A stretch of DNA of 64,000 nt from Heterocephalus glaber (GCF_000247695.1 NW_004624776.1:11932574-11996573); one strand, 5' to 3'. Shown: positions 1-15,076, counted from the first letter of the stretch. Translations and numbers: made by a program. The notes: generated by a model not told the origin, from the sequence alone.

Positions 1-220
1 GGGAGGGATGGTGCCGGGAAGCCCCTTCCTCTGGGCCAGGAGCAGTGGGACTCAGTACCTTGGTCTGGTGGTCTGGTGTCCTCTGCGTCTTTGTAGTGTG
101 GAACCAGGTGGCTGCCTGTCTGCAATGGGGGTGATTCGGCGTCTTCCGCGCGACTCGGGACCTCAGTAGGACGTGCACAGACCTGCCTGTCTGCAGCGGG
201 GTGATTCAGCGTGTTCCAAG
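1..220. repeat. GC-rich segment with 71-bp tandem repeat at the window edge
   Basis: The first 220 bases are GC-rich and contain CpGs, unlike what follows. A unit starting gcctgtctgca at 114 recurs at 185, and the next 33 bases match well (shared gtgattc.gcgt.ttcc). The period is 71 bases. The segment is cut by the window start. It could be the edge of a minisatellite, a LINE promoter (5' UTR monomers are tandem and GC-rich) or an LTR. Sequence changes to ordinary AT-rich DNA at about 220. Confidence 0.5.
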
Positions 221-2400
221 TAATTGTTAAACTTAAGCATTCGCTGTATTTTCATCATACCTCATAAGTAGTCAGAATCTATTATGATCCATTGGATCAT
301 ATTGTTCATATTGGATCAACTGGATATTTTCTTTTCCAATTCTCAAAACCTTCTAGTTTTCGTTTCAAATCATCTAGTTAACCCTAAATTACAAATAAAA
401 TTAGTAACTCTTCTTTTTTAGTTAAGAAAGATATATCAAATATTCTTTCTCACTTAACTCTTTTATGAATTTATGTAAGAATGACATTCACCATATAAAT
501 CACAAAAGACAACTGGAAATGCATTAAAAATAAATTTAAAATCCAAGGGAAAATAAATTACAAAATTGAATAATTTGCCAAGTGTATAAAAAGAAAACAC
601 TGTCACTATGTCCCAAAACATGCAATTGGACCACATGAAATAACTCTTTTCAGGGCAGAAGAATGAACTCAGGGCCTCCAGGCAAGCTATATATATATAT
701 ACTTTACTACTATGCTACACCACAGCCCCTAAATCACCATTTTTGTTTACTAAAATTGGTCAAATGTTAGCAATTTCATACAAATGGAGAGGATAAGGTC
801 AGGACCTCAGTAAAGCTGTGTAATCCCCCTGTAAGCCTCCTGTAAGGATGCTACCAACTTTGGATTTTCTGTGTTTTAGAAACAAGAAACATCTTGATGG
901 CATTATTTTTGGCAACTAGAAATTGCATTCATGAAATAAAGCTAAGGTAAATTAAATGGTTATTTTAATTAATTATTCCTAATTCTCTGAGCCATGAAAG
1001 AAGGAAAAGAAATACTAGATGGTCAAATATCTCATAATAAATAGTAAAATATCTCAAGTGTGGAATCTATACACTTGTTCTCAAAGCATCCAACTCTGGC
1101 CCCCTTTCAGCTCCATTCTTCTAAACATATCCCAGCCCAGCAAAAACATAATGATCACCATCAAAAAGTCAAAGTCTGAGTTTTGGAGTAACTTTACAGA
1201 AAAGTCAACCAAAACTCAAAATCATATATCTACTAGTAGTAAATCAGTTAAATGATGAAATAGGAGAATATTTTATATACACTGTAACATTTACATCCCA
1301 CTACAATTTTGGAGTTTGCTATTATCCATTTAACAAAGAAATCAGAGCTCAAATAGATTATGCAATTTACCCAAAGTGACATAACTACTAAGTATAAGAC
1401 TTCATTCAAAACCAGTTCTATCAGATGTTTCTGCAGCAAAGCTCCCAATTAGAGTCACTTTTGCCAGCCCACTGTCTGCTGTAATTTGGGATTATTTTTT
1501 CTAATGCTTCCAGCAGCTACCTAAGATTATTATCCTCCTTTTCACAGATGAGGGAACTGAGGCTCAAGGACTGAAATGGATTTTGCACAAAAGCTTAAGC
1601 TTGTATGCTTTTCTCATTTGAACTCAAGATTATCTATTAACTCCTAAATTTCCACTCCCTCTAGCACTTGATGCTACAACATCCTACCACATCAAATACT
1701 CAGCACCATCTGACACAGTTAGTAATGTTCCTTTTAGAAAGACACAGTTATTAAACCAAGTTATTATTTAAATTTCTAAACACACTACTCAGGCTACAGA
1801 TCTGTTTCATTCAAATAACTCAGAAAAAAAATTCCAGGAAAACCAACCAGAGACACTGGATGTGCTGTCACATAACTATCCCAGGCAGCTGGAACCAGGA
1901 ACTCAGATTTCCTCAACTGTATAGAGCCATCCATAATAGTAATAAAATAAGCAAATATTTGGAAATAATTGAACAGAAAAGAGTAAAATACATGGCTTAT
2001 GATGTTATACAAAACAGGTCAATTCGTCCTAAGCATGCAGAACAATTTTAACTCATCCAAGGCTAAATAATAGTAATAATACATCTAACAAATTTGCTCT
2101 CAGAATTTAAAAGGGCATCTTAGTATTTTGAATGCCTTTTTAAAGTTAAAAACAAAAGCTATTTAATAGACTTTAATACATATCTTTCAAGTGCCATACA
2201 AAATTGTATTAGCAGAAAGAAGAAAATAGTGCATTGCTTTTAAGACTTTCAGATTCAGATCACACACACACACACACCCATTGAGCAGACAATGTCTATT
2301 GGCTTTAAGCATCCATTCCCATCTCCTATCTTGTCCCTTACATCAGAGGTTGGAAAACTGTATTTACATTTCCAAGTCTCTCTTGGTAAAGGAATTATGA
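220..2400. other. AT-rich noncoding stretch with two MIR fragments
   Basis: No gene seen. Apart from the ID at 645-730, two fragments match the ancient MIR core in reverse: about 1310-1450 (attatccatttaac, then tgacataactactaagta) and about 1480-1600 (cttttcacagatgaggga). A short (CA)n lies at about 2261-2277. Open frames here are short and lack splice context or codon bias. Confidence 0.6.
645..730 (-). mobile_element. Old ID-type SINE, minus strand
   Basis: A degraded minus-strand ID body can be read (gaatgaactcagggcctc, then ...gctacaccacagcccc). A (TA)n run at about 690-702 has expanded inside it. Confidence 0.55.
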
Positions 2401-3002
2401 ACTTGATTTATTTCTTTCTTCTGTATCTGTATTTTTTTATTTCTTTTACTTGCCATATTGCAGTAACAACAATCTACAATGTTGAATAGGAAAGACAGTG
2501 ACCATGCCTCCCTTGTTCCTAATGTAATATGAAAGCATTTAGTTTTTTTAAAGTCTTTCATGTTTTGGGATAGGGTCTCCCTATGTAGTTCAGGTTGGCC
2601 TTGAATGCACTATGTAGTTCAGGCTAGTCTCAAAATTCATAGCAATTCCTATGCCTCAGACTCCCAAGTGCTAGGATTACAAATGCATTTAGTGTTTTAC
2701 CAATCAATAATTATATTAGCTGTAGGCTTTCCATAGATACCTTTATCAAGCTGAGGAAGTTCTTTTCTATTCGAACTCTTGTGAGAGTTTTCCTTCTTAT
2801 TTCTCTGAGTTTTTATCTTGAATGGATTTATGAGTATTGTTAAATGCTTTTTCTATGTTGAGATGATCAGAGGAGTTTTAAAAATTCTCTTTTTTTTTTT
2901 CATGCTAGTACTGTGAATTACATTGATTTTCAGGTATTGAACCACTCTGCACTACTAGAATAAATGGCATTTGGATAAAATGTATTATCCATTTCACACT
3001 AA
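2400..3002 (-). mobile_element. L1 ORF2 remnant, minus strand, piece 1
   Basis: Reverse-oriented L1 ORF2 is recognisable by phrases such as caatgttgaatagg, gcatttagt, tagctgtaggctt, tcaagctgaggaag and aaatggcatttgga. The frame is broken by many stops. A B1 interrupts it at 2544-2684. It stops at about 3002 where an LTR element begins, and resumes at 6681, so pieces 1 and 2 are one L1 split by insertion. Confidence 0.75.
2544..2684 (-). mobile_element. B1-type SINE, minus strand, with internal duplication
   Basis: The body starts with a T tail and contains the B1 phrases gggatagggtctcc and ctcccaagtgctaggattac. The phrase actatgtagttcagg occurs twice, an internal duplication typical of rodent B1. 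An exact 9-bp target duplication, gcatttagt, flanks it at 2535-2543 and 2685-2693, within L1 sequence. Confidence 0.85.
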
Positions 3003-3437
3003 TGAAGTGGTACACTAAGAATGTTTTCCTTCATTACAGGGAGTTTGGCAATCAGCAAGACAGCCGTAGAGCAGCTACCCTCACTACCTACCTTCTCTCC
3101 ATTGTGTTAACATGTAACTAATCAGTGACAAGAATATCCTGAGAAAATAATGATCTTTCTTTTTCTGATTTGCAGAACTGAAAAACACCTTGTGACTAGG
3201 CAATAAGGATCAGATGTGAATCATATGGCCCACCTATTGAAGGGAAAACCCCTAACAGTCTGGAAATACCTACAAACTGCTTATAAAAACTACATCTGAA
3301 ATCAGCTTCCAGACAAGACAGGCTTTGTAACAAGAATCTTCTGTCTTCTTCTCCTGTTGCCTTCCTTGCCTCAACACCTAGTCTTTCAATGTAACTGGCC
3401 TGTTGTGGAGTAAACATCAAGACTTGGTCCCATAACA
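3003..3437 (+). mobile_element. LTR-like repeat, copy 1
   Basis: This 435-base segment is a diverged direct copy of 6270-6680. Shared stretches include ttcattac.gg.agtttggc, taatgatcttt, gatcagatgtgaatcat, ttataaaa (a possible TATA box, with caccttccaga following in copy 2) and gacttggtcc. It begins TG and ends ACA. The family is not recognised; orientation is taken from the TATA-like box and the TG...CA ends. Confidence 0.65.
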
Positions 3438-6269
<2,832 letters not shown>

Positions 6270-6680
6270 TGAGGCCCAGAATGCTTTTGTTCATTACTGG
6301 AAGTTTGGCCATCACCAAGAAGTCTAGGGGCAGCTACCTCCACCTTCTTGTTTGTTCTTGCTACCTAATCAGTAACAGGAACATCACAAGGCAATAATGA
6401 TCTTTGTCTCTGAGATTTATAGAACTGTAAAACATCTCATGCCTAGGCAAAAGATCAGATGTGAATCATCCAGCTTGTGGGAAGATGCCTACTCTTCTGA
6501 AAATATCAACTTCCTATAAAACCGCCCTAAATCACCTTCCAGAAGAGATGGGCTTTGTGATAAGAGTTCACTATCTTTTCCTCTAGCCAATTTTGGAAGA
6601 ACACCATCTTCCACTCCTCATCACCTTGTCTCATGATCTAATTAACCTGTCATGGAATGAGCAGACTTGGTCCAACAACA
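6270..6680 (+). mobile_element. LTR-like repeat, copy 2
   Basis: This 411-base direct copy of 3003-3437 includes tcctataaaacc (TATA-like), then cttccagaagagatgggctttgtgat, and ends gacttggtccaacaaca. L1 sequence resumes immediately after it. Divergence between the two copies is high by eye, so the insertion is old. Confidence 0.65.
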
Positions 6681-7690
6681 TTAACTGTTTTTAACTTACT
6701 AGTAATTTATTTAAACAATAATTTTTTGTGTATCAGGGTAATACTGGTTTCCTAAAGCAAGCTCATATTCCCTTGTTTTCAACCAGAATTTGTGTACAAT
6801 CAGTATTAAAGGTCAGTAGAATTCACCTGTCAGGTTATGTACACTCAGAGCCTTCTTTGTGGGAGGGTTTTTAACTACAAGCTCAACATCTTAATAATGA
6901 CTTGCTCAGGTTATCCATTTCTTAAATGCAGTTTGGTAGCTTGTGTTTTTGATGGATTTTGTCCATTTATCTAACTTAAGAAATGTATGAACCCTGATTC
7001 ATAATATTCCATTATTGTCCTTTTAATCTGTAGGATCTGTAGTGATAGCCCTACTTTCTTTTCTAGTAATAGGAATTGTTGTTTTCTTTGTTCCTGGTTA
7101 GTGTGGCTACAGGTTTATCACATTGTATCTCATCCAAAAAAAAAAAAAAAAAGCTTTTTTCTGCTTTTTTTGTTGTCGTTTTCCATTTAATCAAATCTTT
7201 TCTTTGTTATTTCTTTATTTTCTTTCTTTTTTTGTTCTGGATTTAATTTACCTTCAGTTTCTGATTTTTTCCCCAGTGCTGGAGATTGAACCTGGGTCTT
7301 CCACATGCTAGGCAAGCACTCTACCATTGACCTATACCACCAGCCAGCTCAATTTCTGCATTCTTCAGGAGAAAGTTTAGGACTATCATTTTAAAACTTT
7401 TGTTTTCGAAAATAAACCAAATTTAACACTATAAATTTCCCCTTAAGTAGTGCGTTAAGTGTTTCCCAAAGACTATGATACGCTGTTTAAATTTTCATTC
7501 AATTCAAAATAGTTTCTGATTTCCTTTTTGATGCATGAGTTTTCAGAATATGATCACTGATTTTTAAATATCTGAGGATTTTCCAGATACTTAATACTGA
7601 TTTCCAGCTTAATTCCATTGTGGTCAAAGAATACAGATACATAAGGGAAAGTATGGAAATCAAACTCAATTTTCCTATGGTCAATCAGTA
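6681..7690 (-). mobile_element. L1 ORF2 remnant, minus strand, piece 2
   Basis: The sequence continues the L1 broken off at 3002 (cttactagta, tatcagggtaatactgg, gaattcacctgtcagg, gatggattttgtccattta, ttccattgtggtcaaagaata). It is interrupted by an ID at 7264-7348 and by an A run at about 7136-7152. No intact frame remains. Confidence 0.75.
7264..7348 (-). mobile_element. ID SINE, minus strand
   Basis: The minus-strand ID body reads agtgctggagattgaacctggg ... caagcactctaccattgacc. Its flanks tca(g/a)tttctg at 7254-7263 and 7349-7358 look like a one-mismatch target duplication inside L1. Confidence 0.7.
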
Positions 7691-10580
7691 CAATGACATG
7701 CCCAACATCAAAGTGAGACAAGATTAAGATAAGTCTTTTATTCTCACTACTACCCTATGTTTTCTTTCAATACCATCTCAAAAGCCCAAATCCTTGTTAT
7801 TCTCTTCCTACCCTTCAAAAAGAAAAAAGAGGAAGATTCCACGTGCTATTGTCTCATTTGATTTTTTACAACTCTACAAAAGAGGCAAGACATACTATTT
7901 CACACATGAGGAAAAGTGAAGCTCAAAGGAAAGACTTGCCTTACTAGTGTGATATGTCTCATTCTCAATTATCCCCTCAAAGATAAAGCAATATAGATCA
8001 CTGAAACCCATAAATAATTCAAAAAACTCATTTTAGCCACAGGTGGAATTATCACCAACTCAGTTCAGAGTAAATTACAGTAAAACTGACAAGTTTTAAA
8101 GTTTTAAAATCTTGACTTCTTATAACCATTTATTATTAGCAAGATTCTGATACAAAGAACTGGTTAAACCTCAGAAAAGAAAAAGCAAATAAACAAAAAA
8201 AGGGGGGGGTACAAAATCTGTAGTTTTTTTATTTTTTTAGTTTGGTTTGGCTTGGTATGAGACAGGGCTGGCCTCAAACTCACTATGATCCTCCTGCCTC
8301 AGCCTCCTAAGCGCTGGCATTACACGCATGCACCACTCCACCCAGGTACAGATCTCAGCTTAGTAAGCCAAACTACATAGCCATATGTACTTTTCAGACT
8401 CACAAAAAAATTAATATGAAATGAATGCATCAAGTCACATTTTTTTCTTTCAAAGTCCTAAACTGTTAAAATAAAAGCTCTAAAATACCATCAGATGTTA
8501 TTAAAATATGCTAACAGTCAATATTAAATATTAAAATATGCTATCCTATTTCCAGTTAAATTTCTAGACTCTAATGTTATAGAAATTAAATGACCTTAAA
8601 AGACTCTTACCATGTAGTTGTTGACTATCGGTTGCAGAGATTTCCCTCAGACAGCATCACCACTTTGGCTTAGATATCACAGTAGTAACAGCAATCAAAA
8701 TTAAAACTAAAAAGAAAAAATGGAAACAAAATTAAATACCAGTAGGCAAAATGGTTTCAAATCTTCAACACAGTCTTAAATTCAAATTACACATTTTGAC
8801 AATTTCATCAAGGGAGCTCTAATCCCAGAACTAGTTCTTTTTTAATTAGTTTAAGCACGAAGCTAATATGGTATCTGAATTCCTGTATAATTCCAACTCC
8901 CTATCCTAGAATAAACTCTGAAATTAACTTCAAGAACTCACGGTTAATAACAGCCAAAGAGCAGAAAATCAGTCAAGTATATTACAGGTATACTCAACTG
9001 AACCACTCAATTCATAGATTCAACAACACACGCCTTTTAAGCTTTGTTACTGTTTATAGAATGAATTCAATACTTATCATTCATGTAAGAATTGTATGTG
9101 ATGAGAGCCTTTGTATTAATTTTTCCAACAATATTTAAATTTAATAAAAATCTTGGTGATCGTGCTATAAATATTTTAATGGCACATGGGGGGATAGCAA
9201 TAAAGATTTTCTATCTGCTGAACAGACCTATAAACACCTTATAAAGTGTTTCCAGGACACTGGATATTAGCAGCCAGACCATAGAGCAATCTAACAAATG
9301 GTGTTTGCCAAAGTGCTAGAACTCTGAGGTAATAAAAAAAAGTAGTTTCTTACAGTTACGATTTACTTGGGAAGATTAAATAGAAGAAAATGTACCAAAT
9401 AGGCATTCATTGATTCATTCTTTCATTCATTCAAAACTTTACCAAGCATGTTGCATACACAGGCCATCTTAAAACACTGAATACACAAAACTGATTAAGA
9501 AAATGACTTCTTATTTGGGTGACAACTACTTATAATTTTAATTTAAAAAGGAAGATGCATGAACAGGGCTCCCCAAAAGTGGGTTGGATTATACCAAATA
9601 GTTTCAGGGAAACCAAGGGTAAGAGAAGTGAGGCTTAGGAAAGGCAATTTCCATATGGAAGAAAAGCAACTTTGAGTCTACCAAAAAGAATGATCTCAAC
9701 ATGCATACTTTAGACATAGTTCGGTAGCTTTTGAGAACAATAGTAATACTGCCAGCATTCTTTTGAAAATATAGGGGGGGAAAAAACCAGAATCATTCAG
9801 TGCTACTTTATTTTATACATGTTCTATTTTGCTTACTTAAAATCAAAAGTAGCACACAGCTTTCTTTCTCTTCCTGAGCAGCTGTACAGTATGCTCTTGA
9901 TTATGCAGAATATGAGAAAAGTGAGCTTTTTCTAAGTAGTAAGTCATCTTATTTACAAATACAGAAAATTATCCCTTAGTTTTAGATTACTCAGACCTCA
10001 TTTTACCTCTACCGAATCAGACTGACTTGATGACTCTAAGTAACCAGCACTACAAACGTCTCCTTACAGATGGTTATATCCAACTAACTGTGGTCGTAAC
10101 CGTGCCTAGGGACAAGGAAAGTTTCCCACATCCTGTGTGTTTTCTGGACAACCATTTATGTTTAGGAATTCTTCCATCTGTGTGAAAGGCTACAGAATTA
10201 TTACTTTCGTTATTTGCTATTACTTGGTCAACACTTTGGTTAGGACCAATCACAACGCTATCATCTCACATACAGTTAATTTACTCATCAGAGTCAGATA
10301 ATATCTCCATCAAAAATGAAGAACTTGAAGTTCAGGTGACTTGTCCAGGATCACATTAGTAGGAAAAGGCAGAATTAGGATGAGTCTGTCTTACTATGGA
10401 ATCACTGTTCTTAAAGAGTATTAAGCTGTCTCCTTTTGGACATACACACATGCATTTTTATTTCCTACTGAGCAGCTAACATTTCTAACCTAAGTCAAGA
10501 ACCATAAAGGACTTGAAGAATTAACTAGACTTGCCTCATCTCACAGCTGGGAAGCACATCTTCCTTCAAAGTCCTTTAAA
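7691..10580. other. AT-rich noncoding stretch with MIR fragments and one B1
   Basis: No gene seen. MIR-like minus fragments lie at about 7835-7960 (cacacatgaggaaaagtgaagctcaaagg) and 10255-10400 (tgaagaacttgaagttcaggtgac). About 9400-9490 (cattcattgattcattctttcattcattca) resembles the end of an L2. The B1 at 8224-8345 is listed separately. Runs of 8 and 7 G occur near 8203 and 9774. Confidence 0.55.
8224..8345 (-). mobile_element. B1-type SINE, minus strand
   Basis: T-rich tail, then tgagacagggctggcctcaaactc and atcctcctgcctcagcctcctaagcgctggcattac, ending with a B1 head (caccactccacccagg). The target duplication is not clear. Confidence 0.8.
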
Positions 10581-10590
10581 GTTACAGGTC

Positions 10591-10647
10591 TGGGGTGGGG
10601 ATATAGCTCAGTGGTGTCGTGCCTGCCTGGCAAGTGCAAGGTCCTGA
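10591..10647 (+). mobile_element. 3'-truncated ID SINE without A tail, flanked by a target duplication
   Basis: The ID begins tggggtggggatatagctca and stops at gtcctgagtt, within the B-box region; no A tail follows. The 10-base word gttacaggtc lies immediately before it (10581-10590) and again at 10649-10658, overlapping its last two bases. The element is thus bounded by a direct repeat although it lacks its usual priming tail. Confidence 0.7.
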
Positions 10648-11100
10648 GTTACAGGTCAAGGCTATTAAGTGTGAAACACAGCACATCTAGTAAGAGGTGC
10701 ATTACTGCCATCCCGGGGCTACACATTTACTATATGGAATGCCATCATTTTGATTGTTTACATGCATGGTTAACCTCTAAGCAGTGACCCACAGTGTCCC
10801 CTTGTAGCCAATGACCAGTAGCACCCTGTAATTTCCCACCTTGGGCTTGTGTTAGGGACACTCCTACCAGGAATGCCCACTTCTCTTCTTGGTTGCAGGT
10901 ACCCAAATTGTTTCTAGTCTTGAAAATCCAACCTACTAAAGCCACCTTCATCCACCTGTGCTTCTATCTGCTCAATAAACACATTTTTATTTTGTGTCAT
11001 GTAGCGTTTATGTGCCTACTCTGAAATCACCAAAGCCCCATCTCTACCCCCAAGCAACTCTTGACCTACCATAAGAAAGGGCATATGTAAAAAAGCAGGT

Positions 11101-11203
11101 GGGCTGGGGATTTAGCTCAGTGGTGGCCGCCTGCCTCGCAAGCGCAAGGTCCTGAGTTCAATCCCTGGTACCAATGAATAAAGAAATAAATAAAAAATTT
11201 TAA
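11101..11203 (+). mobile_element. ID SINE, plus strand
   Basis: Body gggctggggatttagctcag ... gcgcaaggtcctgagttcaatccctggtacc, followed by an A-rich tail with (AATA)n interruptions. The sequence is close to the other young ID copies in this window. Confidence 0.85.
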
Positions 11204-13085
11204 GAAGCACGTAGCATTGCATATAACCAGGACTCTAGCACAGGTATACACAGGGTGTAACCAGAGCAAAGAGTGGAATCTGGAGGGAGGCCACAGCGGG
11301 GAAGGCTGCACAGAAGCATAAACTGCATTTCAGCCTTAATTCAGGAGATCTAAATTAAGACAGAGATTTTTTTTAAACGTAACAAATCTGAGAGGCTTAG
11401 ATCTTGGTTGAGAAGTGGAAGGGGATGCTGAGATGTCTTCCAGATGTGGCATCAAGGAGTATGTTGAGGCAGCCAGGTCAACTGAGCTTTCTACAGTGAA
11501 AGAAATGTCCCACACAACAATACCACTCAACATGGCAGCCTCCTGCCACAAGGAGCTAAGTGGCGCAAATGCAGCTAGTATCACTGAGGAACTAAATTTT
11601 TAATTTTATTTCATTTTAATAGTGTTAATTTAAGTGGCAATGTGTGTCTAGTGGCTACTATGTTGGAAAGTACCACTCTAAAGGTTTTGGCTTGAGGCAG
11701 TTGGATGTAAGGTCCTATTACCAATATCTGAGAAGAACATTACAGTGAAAAGCATGACATTCAAGTACCTATTGATTAGAAAAATGAGAAGAACAAACTG
11801 GGTGATCATTAAAATCCCATCAAAGATGTACCTATCTTTGCCCATTTGGTTCAGAATGATGTCTCAATACAGCAGCATCAAAAGGTACTTGTGGTATTTC
11901 CAGGTTTCAGTGTAACTGCTAAAAAATACTAATACTATATAAAAACTCTTTCTACCATTCAGTGAAAAAGATAAAGGAAAGCTACATAATTGAAACCCAA
12001 AAACTTAGGGAACAGACTTTAGGGAATAATAACACCAAAGTCAAACCAGGATAAATAACCACCTGGTTAATTTTTTTTACAGTCTTTTTCTAAAAATAAT
12101 GTGGGGAAAATCAGACAGTTTTTATGATAATCAGCATGAGTTTGGATAATTTCAAATACAGACCATTCACTTCATAAGCAGTACAAATTCCATTCAGCTT
12201 ACATTCATCTGTGCATTGATGTGAAAGATGACCAAATTATTTATCTCATGAGGTATCTAATTTTGTTCTATAAGACATTTTATAAGGTCAATGATAACAC
12301 TGTTTTCCCTAATAGTAAGCCAGTTAATTTTATTTATCCATGACATTTAAAGTCAATACGAAATGAAGAATTCTGTGACAGAAAAACATTTAACCTGAGA
12401 ACAGGTTGCAGCTAAGTGACTCACTGTTAATCTGCCAACATTCCCCTAATCTGATTGAATTTGGGATTTGGTTGCTATTTTGGTCCTTGCCATCTATCTT
12501 AAGCCTCCACATTTCAGTTTTTAAGAAATCAGAATCTAGCATACACATTAACTCCTAATTCTCCATTCAGATTGGCTATTACCCTGCGGCATTTCTGAGC
12601 ACCACCTCTTCAACCAGGCTCAAATTTTACATTCTTTTTACTTCCTTCTACAAGATCATATCATCAAGTGTTCTTAACTATTCATACATCAAGTTCTATT
12701 TACAAGAACATTATCTTCTACTGAACATGCAGCCACTGTAAGATTCAGAGAAACACCTCGTAAAATGTTAAATATGAAATTTGAGCAAGAAGCACATGCC
12801 TAGCACAAATAACAGCAATCTGTTTCTTCTCGTGGTCTCAGGTTGATTATCAGAGCTTCAGTTCCCCATTTCATTAGTAGTCCCGCATCATCTACGTTTA
12901 GCTGGCCCCACCACTCAATTCACTATATAAGCAAACTCTTACTTTAGATATAAGGCCAAAAGAACATTAGGTAAAATAAGGCAAGGTCCTTGCTCCTATG
13001 AGCCTTTAGTTAACTGGTGGAGAACAAATACAACTAAGTATATAACAAATAAAGGAAGAGATGCTTCTGTAAATTAAAAACAGCA
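11204..13085. other. AT-rich noncoding stretch
   Basis: No gene seen. About 12950-13060 (tccttgctcctatgagcctttagttaactggtggag) resembles an ancient L2-type repeat also glimpsed near 26200 and 32330. The rest is unassigned; its open frames are short. Confidence 0.5.
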
Positions 13086-13252
13086 GCTAGGTGTGGTAGC
13101 ATGTACCTATAATCTCAGCTCCTTCAGCTAAGGCAAAAAGATCACAAATTTGAGCCCAGTCAAAGCAACTCAGTGAGGCCTTGTCTCAAAACTAAAAAAG
13201 GCTGAGATGTAGCTCAGTGACAGAGTGCTTACCTACCATGTACAAAGCCCAT
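13086..13252 (+). mobile_element. Composite B1-ID dimer SINE, plus strand
   Basis: A B1 left part (gctaggtgtggtagcatgtacctataatctcagc ... aaggccttgtctcaaaac) joins a short A linker and an ID right part (gctgagatgtagctcagtgacagagtgcttacc). This B1-ID arrangement recurs at 26444 (ID part only), 36541, 41615, 45041 and 56340, so it is a family rather than a chance junction. Confidence 0.75.
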
Positions 13253-14996
13253 TAATAATGTTAGCTAACATTCACTGTACACCTATGTGTGTAACATTCC
13301 CAGCTAGGCATATTTTCATTTCATTGCTAAAACACCAGTCCTCCCAGTTTTGAGTATCTTATGCATTCAAAACTTTCCATCTAAATACAAAGGTGATTTT
13401 CTTCATCTTCCATTTGAAAAAAAATGACTAGTAAAACATGAAGTGATCAATTCCTGAGTTAATAGGACTTTGCAGATTCAGGACTGGCCCTACCTGTGGA
13501 CTAATGGTCCCTAGCCAGAGATCTAATAGCACAAACAAAGCTCTGGGCACTGATTCATTCAAACATGTACTGATGCTAAACAAAGTTCATGGGAAGCTAT
13601 TATTCTAGACAGAGCTCCTAAACTAGGCTCCAGGAGACCAAGCCAAAAGAGAATAGAGTCACTCAAGCTAGGTGTCATGTGATCAAAAAACTGAACTGTG
13701 AAACTGGCTAGTTTTCCAAAAACAGGCTATTCGTAGCAACCACTCAGAAAAGACCCAGTTTTCTTGGGCCTGCACAATAAGCAAGTTCTCTCTGTTTTAA
13801 CCCTATAAGGAAAGTAACTCGGAAACAACCAATCTACTCTTCATTCCTTATTTCTGCAGTCTTCAACTCTTTTCTGTCTATAAAGTCAGTCTCCTCTACT
13901 CAGTTCATCAAACATTCATTCTGCTTTTATACAAGGTGTTGTTGCCTGGTTCTAGAATTACAAATAAAAACCAATATGATCTTTAAATTTGTTGTAATTT
14001 TGTCCCTTGACATTAGCCTCCTACTATGCATTAGACTATAACCATGAAACTATACACAGGAAGACACTATACCACAAACTGGAAAGTGCTAGGTGTGGAG
14101 AGAAATGCATGCAGAGTGCTGGGAGAGAAGAGCAGTTCCACTGCAATAAACAGGATCTAAGATTTACATGTGGAACAGTAACACCAAGACAGGTTACTGA
14201 TTTCTGCCCTTTGAGACTCACAGAATATATAAAGTTAGTGTAAAGATAAATGTTCATCACCATAAACTGTGCTATCAAGTAGCAGGTGGCAGAGCTTACT
14301 CCTGAAACAGTATATCCATCTCCAAGGAAACACAGGGGCCCCAAGACTGCAGCAATCTCAAGGAGCCTGAGAAATGCACGCGCGCGTGCACACACACACA
14401 CACACACACACACTTAGGGAAGGCTTCCCTCAACCACATCCTGTCCACTTCCACTTACTTGAACACTATAAAGGCAGAAGGAGTTAAAGATCTGTAGCCC
14501 AGTCATTAATTATCACTATCTAAATTAGTGAAAGGCTACATCTTTTTAACTTCAAACCAGTGCTTCCTGCTCTGCCCACTGAAACCAGACTCTGTAGAAT
14601 CCTGTAATTCTACCAGCTTCCCAGGATATGAAGGTGCTCAGTGCTCTCTAACTTTTCCCAGGAGATACCTGCCCAGAACCACAGCAATCACACCAGAACT
14701 GCAAAGAAGGCCCACATTCCTTCCAATCACAAGGATAACCTTTCTCTCTGCATATTTGGCTGGTTTTATCTTCATTCTCAGCCTTGCCATCACACATGGA
14801 ACTGCAGCACTGGAGAGAGCAGTATTGTAAATTCATGAGGACAGGATTCAGGAGTCTTCCCTCTGGGGTGCCAACTGCACCTCCATTTTTCAACAGCATG
14901 TCTAAGGCCTTATAGGCTATACACTTGCATTCTTTATACCCATTCATCAGCCTGCTAGGCCTCAGGCCCTTCTGACTAGTTAGCTAAACTCTTGGG
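13253..14996. other. Noncoding stretch with possible L2 and a (CA)n tract
   Basis: No gene seen. About 14550-14940 has the pyrimidine-rich composition and phrases (gaggacaggattcagg) of an L2 3' region, at low confidence. An alternating purine-pyrimidine tract, cacgcgcgcgtg followed by (CA)n, spans 14377-14413. Confidence 0.45.
14377..14413. repeat. (CG)n(CA)n alternating tract
   Basis: About 37 bases alternate purine and pyrimidine: cacgcgcgcgtg, then (CA)n. The GC-alternating core beside CA repeats is the composition most able to adopt Z-DNA; that property is general knowledge, not shown here. Confidence 0.8.
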
Positions 14997-15076
14997 CAGT
15001 GATGGTGAACCTTACAGCTTTTAATGATACAAGAACAGCCCACTGTGGCATGCATGCTGTAGGCTCACCACCACTG
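14997..15076. mobile_element. 80-bp hAT-type MITE with imperfect terminal inverted repeats
   Basis: The left end cagtgatggtgaaccttaca and the reverse complement of the right end, cagtggtggtgagcctacag, match at most positions. They bracket only about 40 bases, including the word gtggcatgcatgc. CAGTG termini with this layout fit hAT-family non-autonomous elements; the specific family (Charlie/OposCharlie/SPIN-like) is inference. The 8 bases on each side, ctcttggg and ctctatga, share only CTCT, so the target duplication is weak. Confidence 0.6.
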
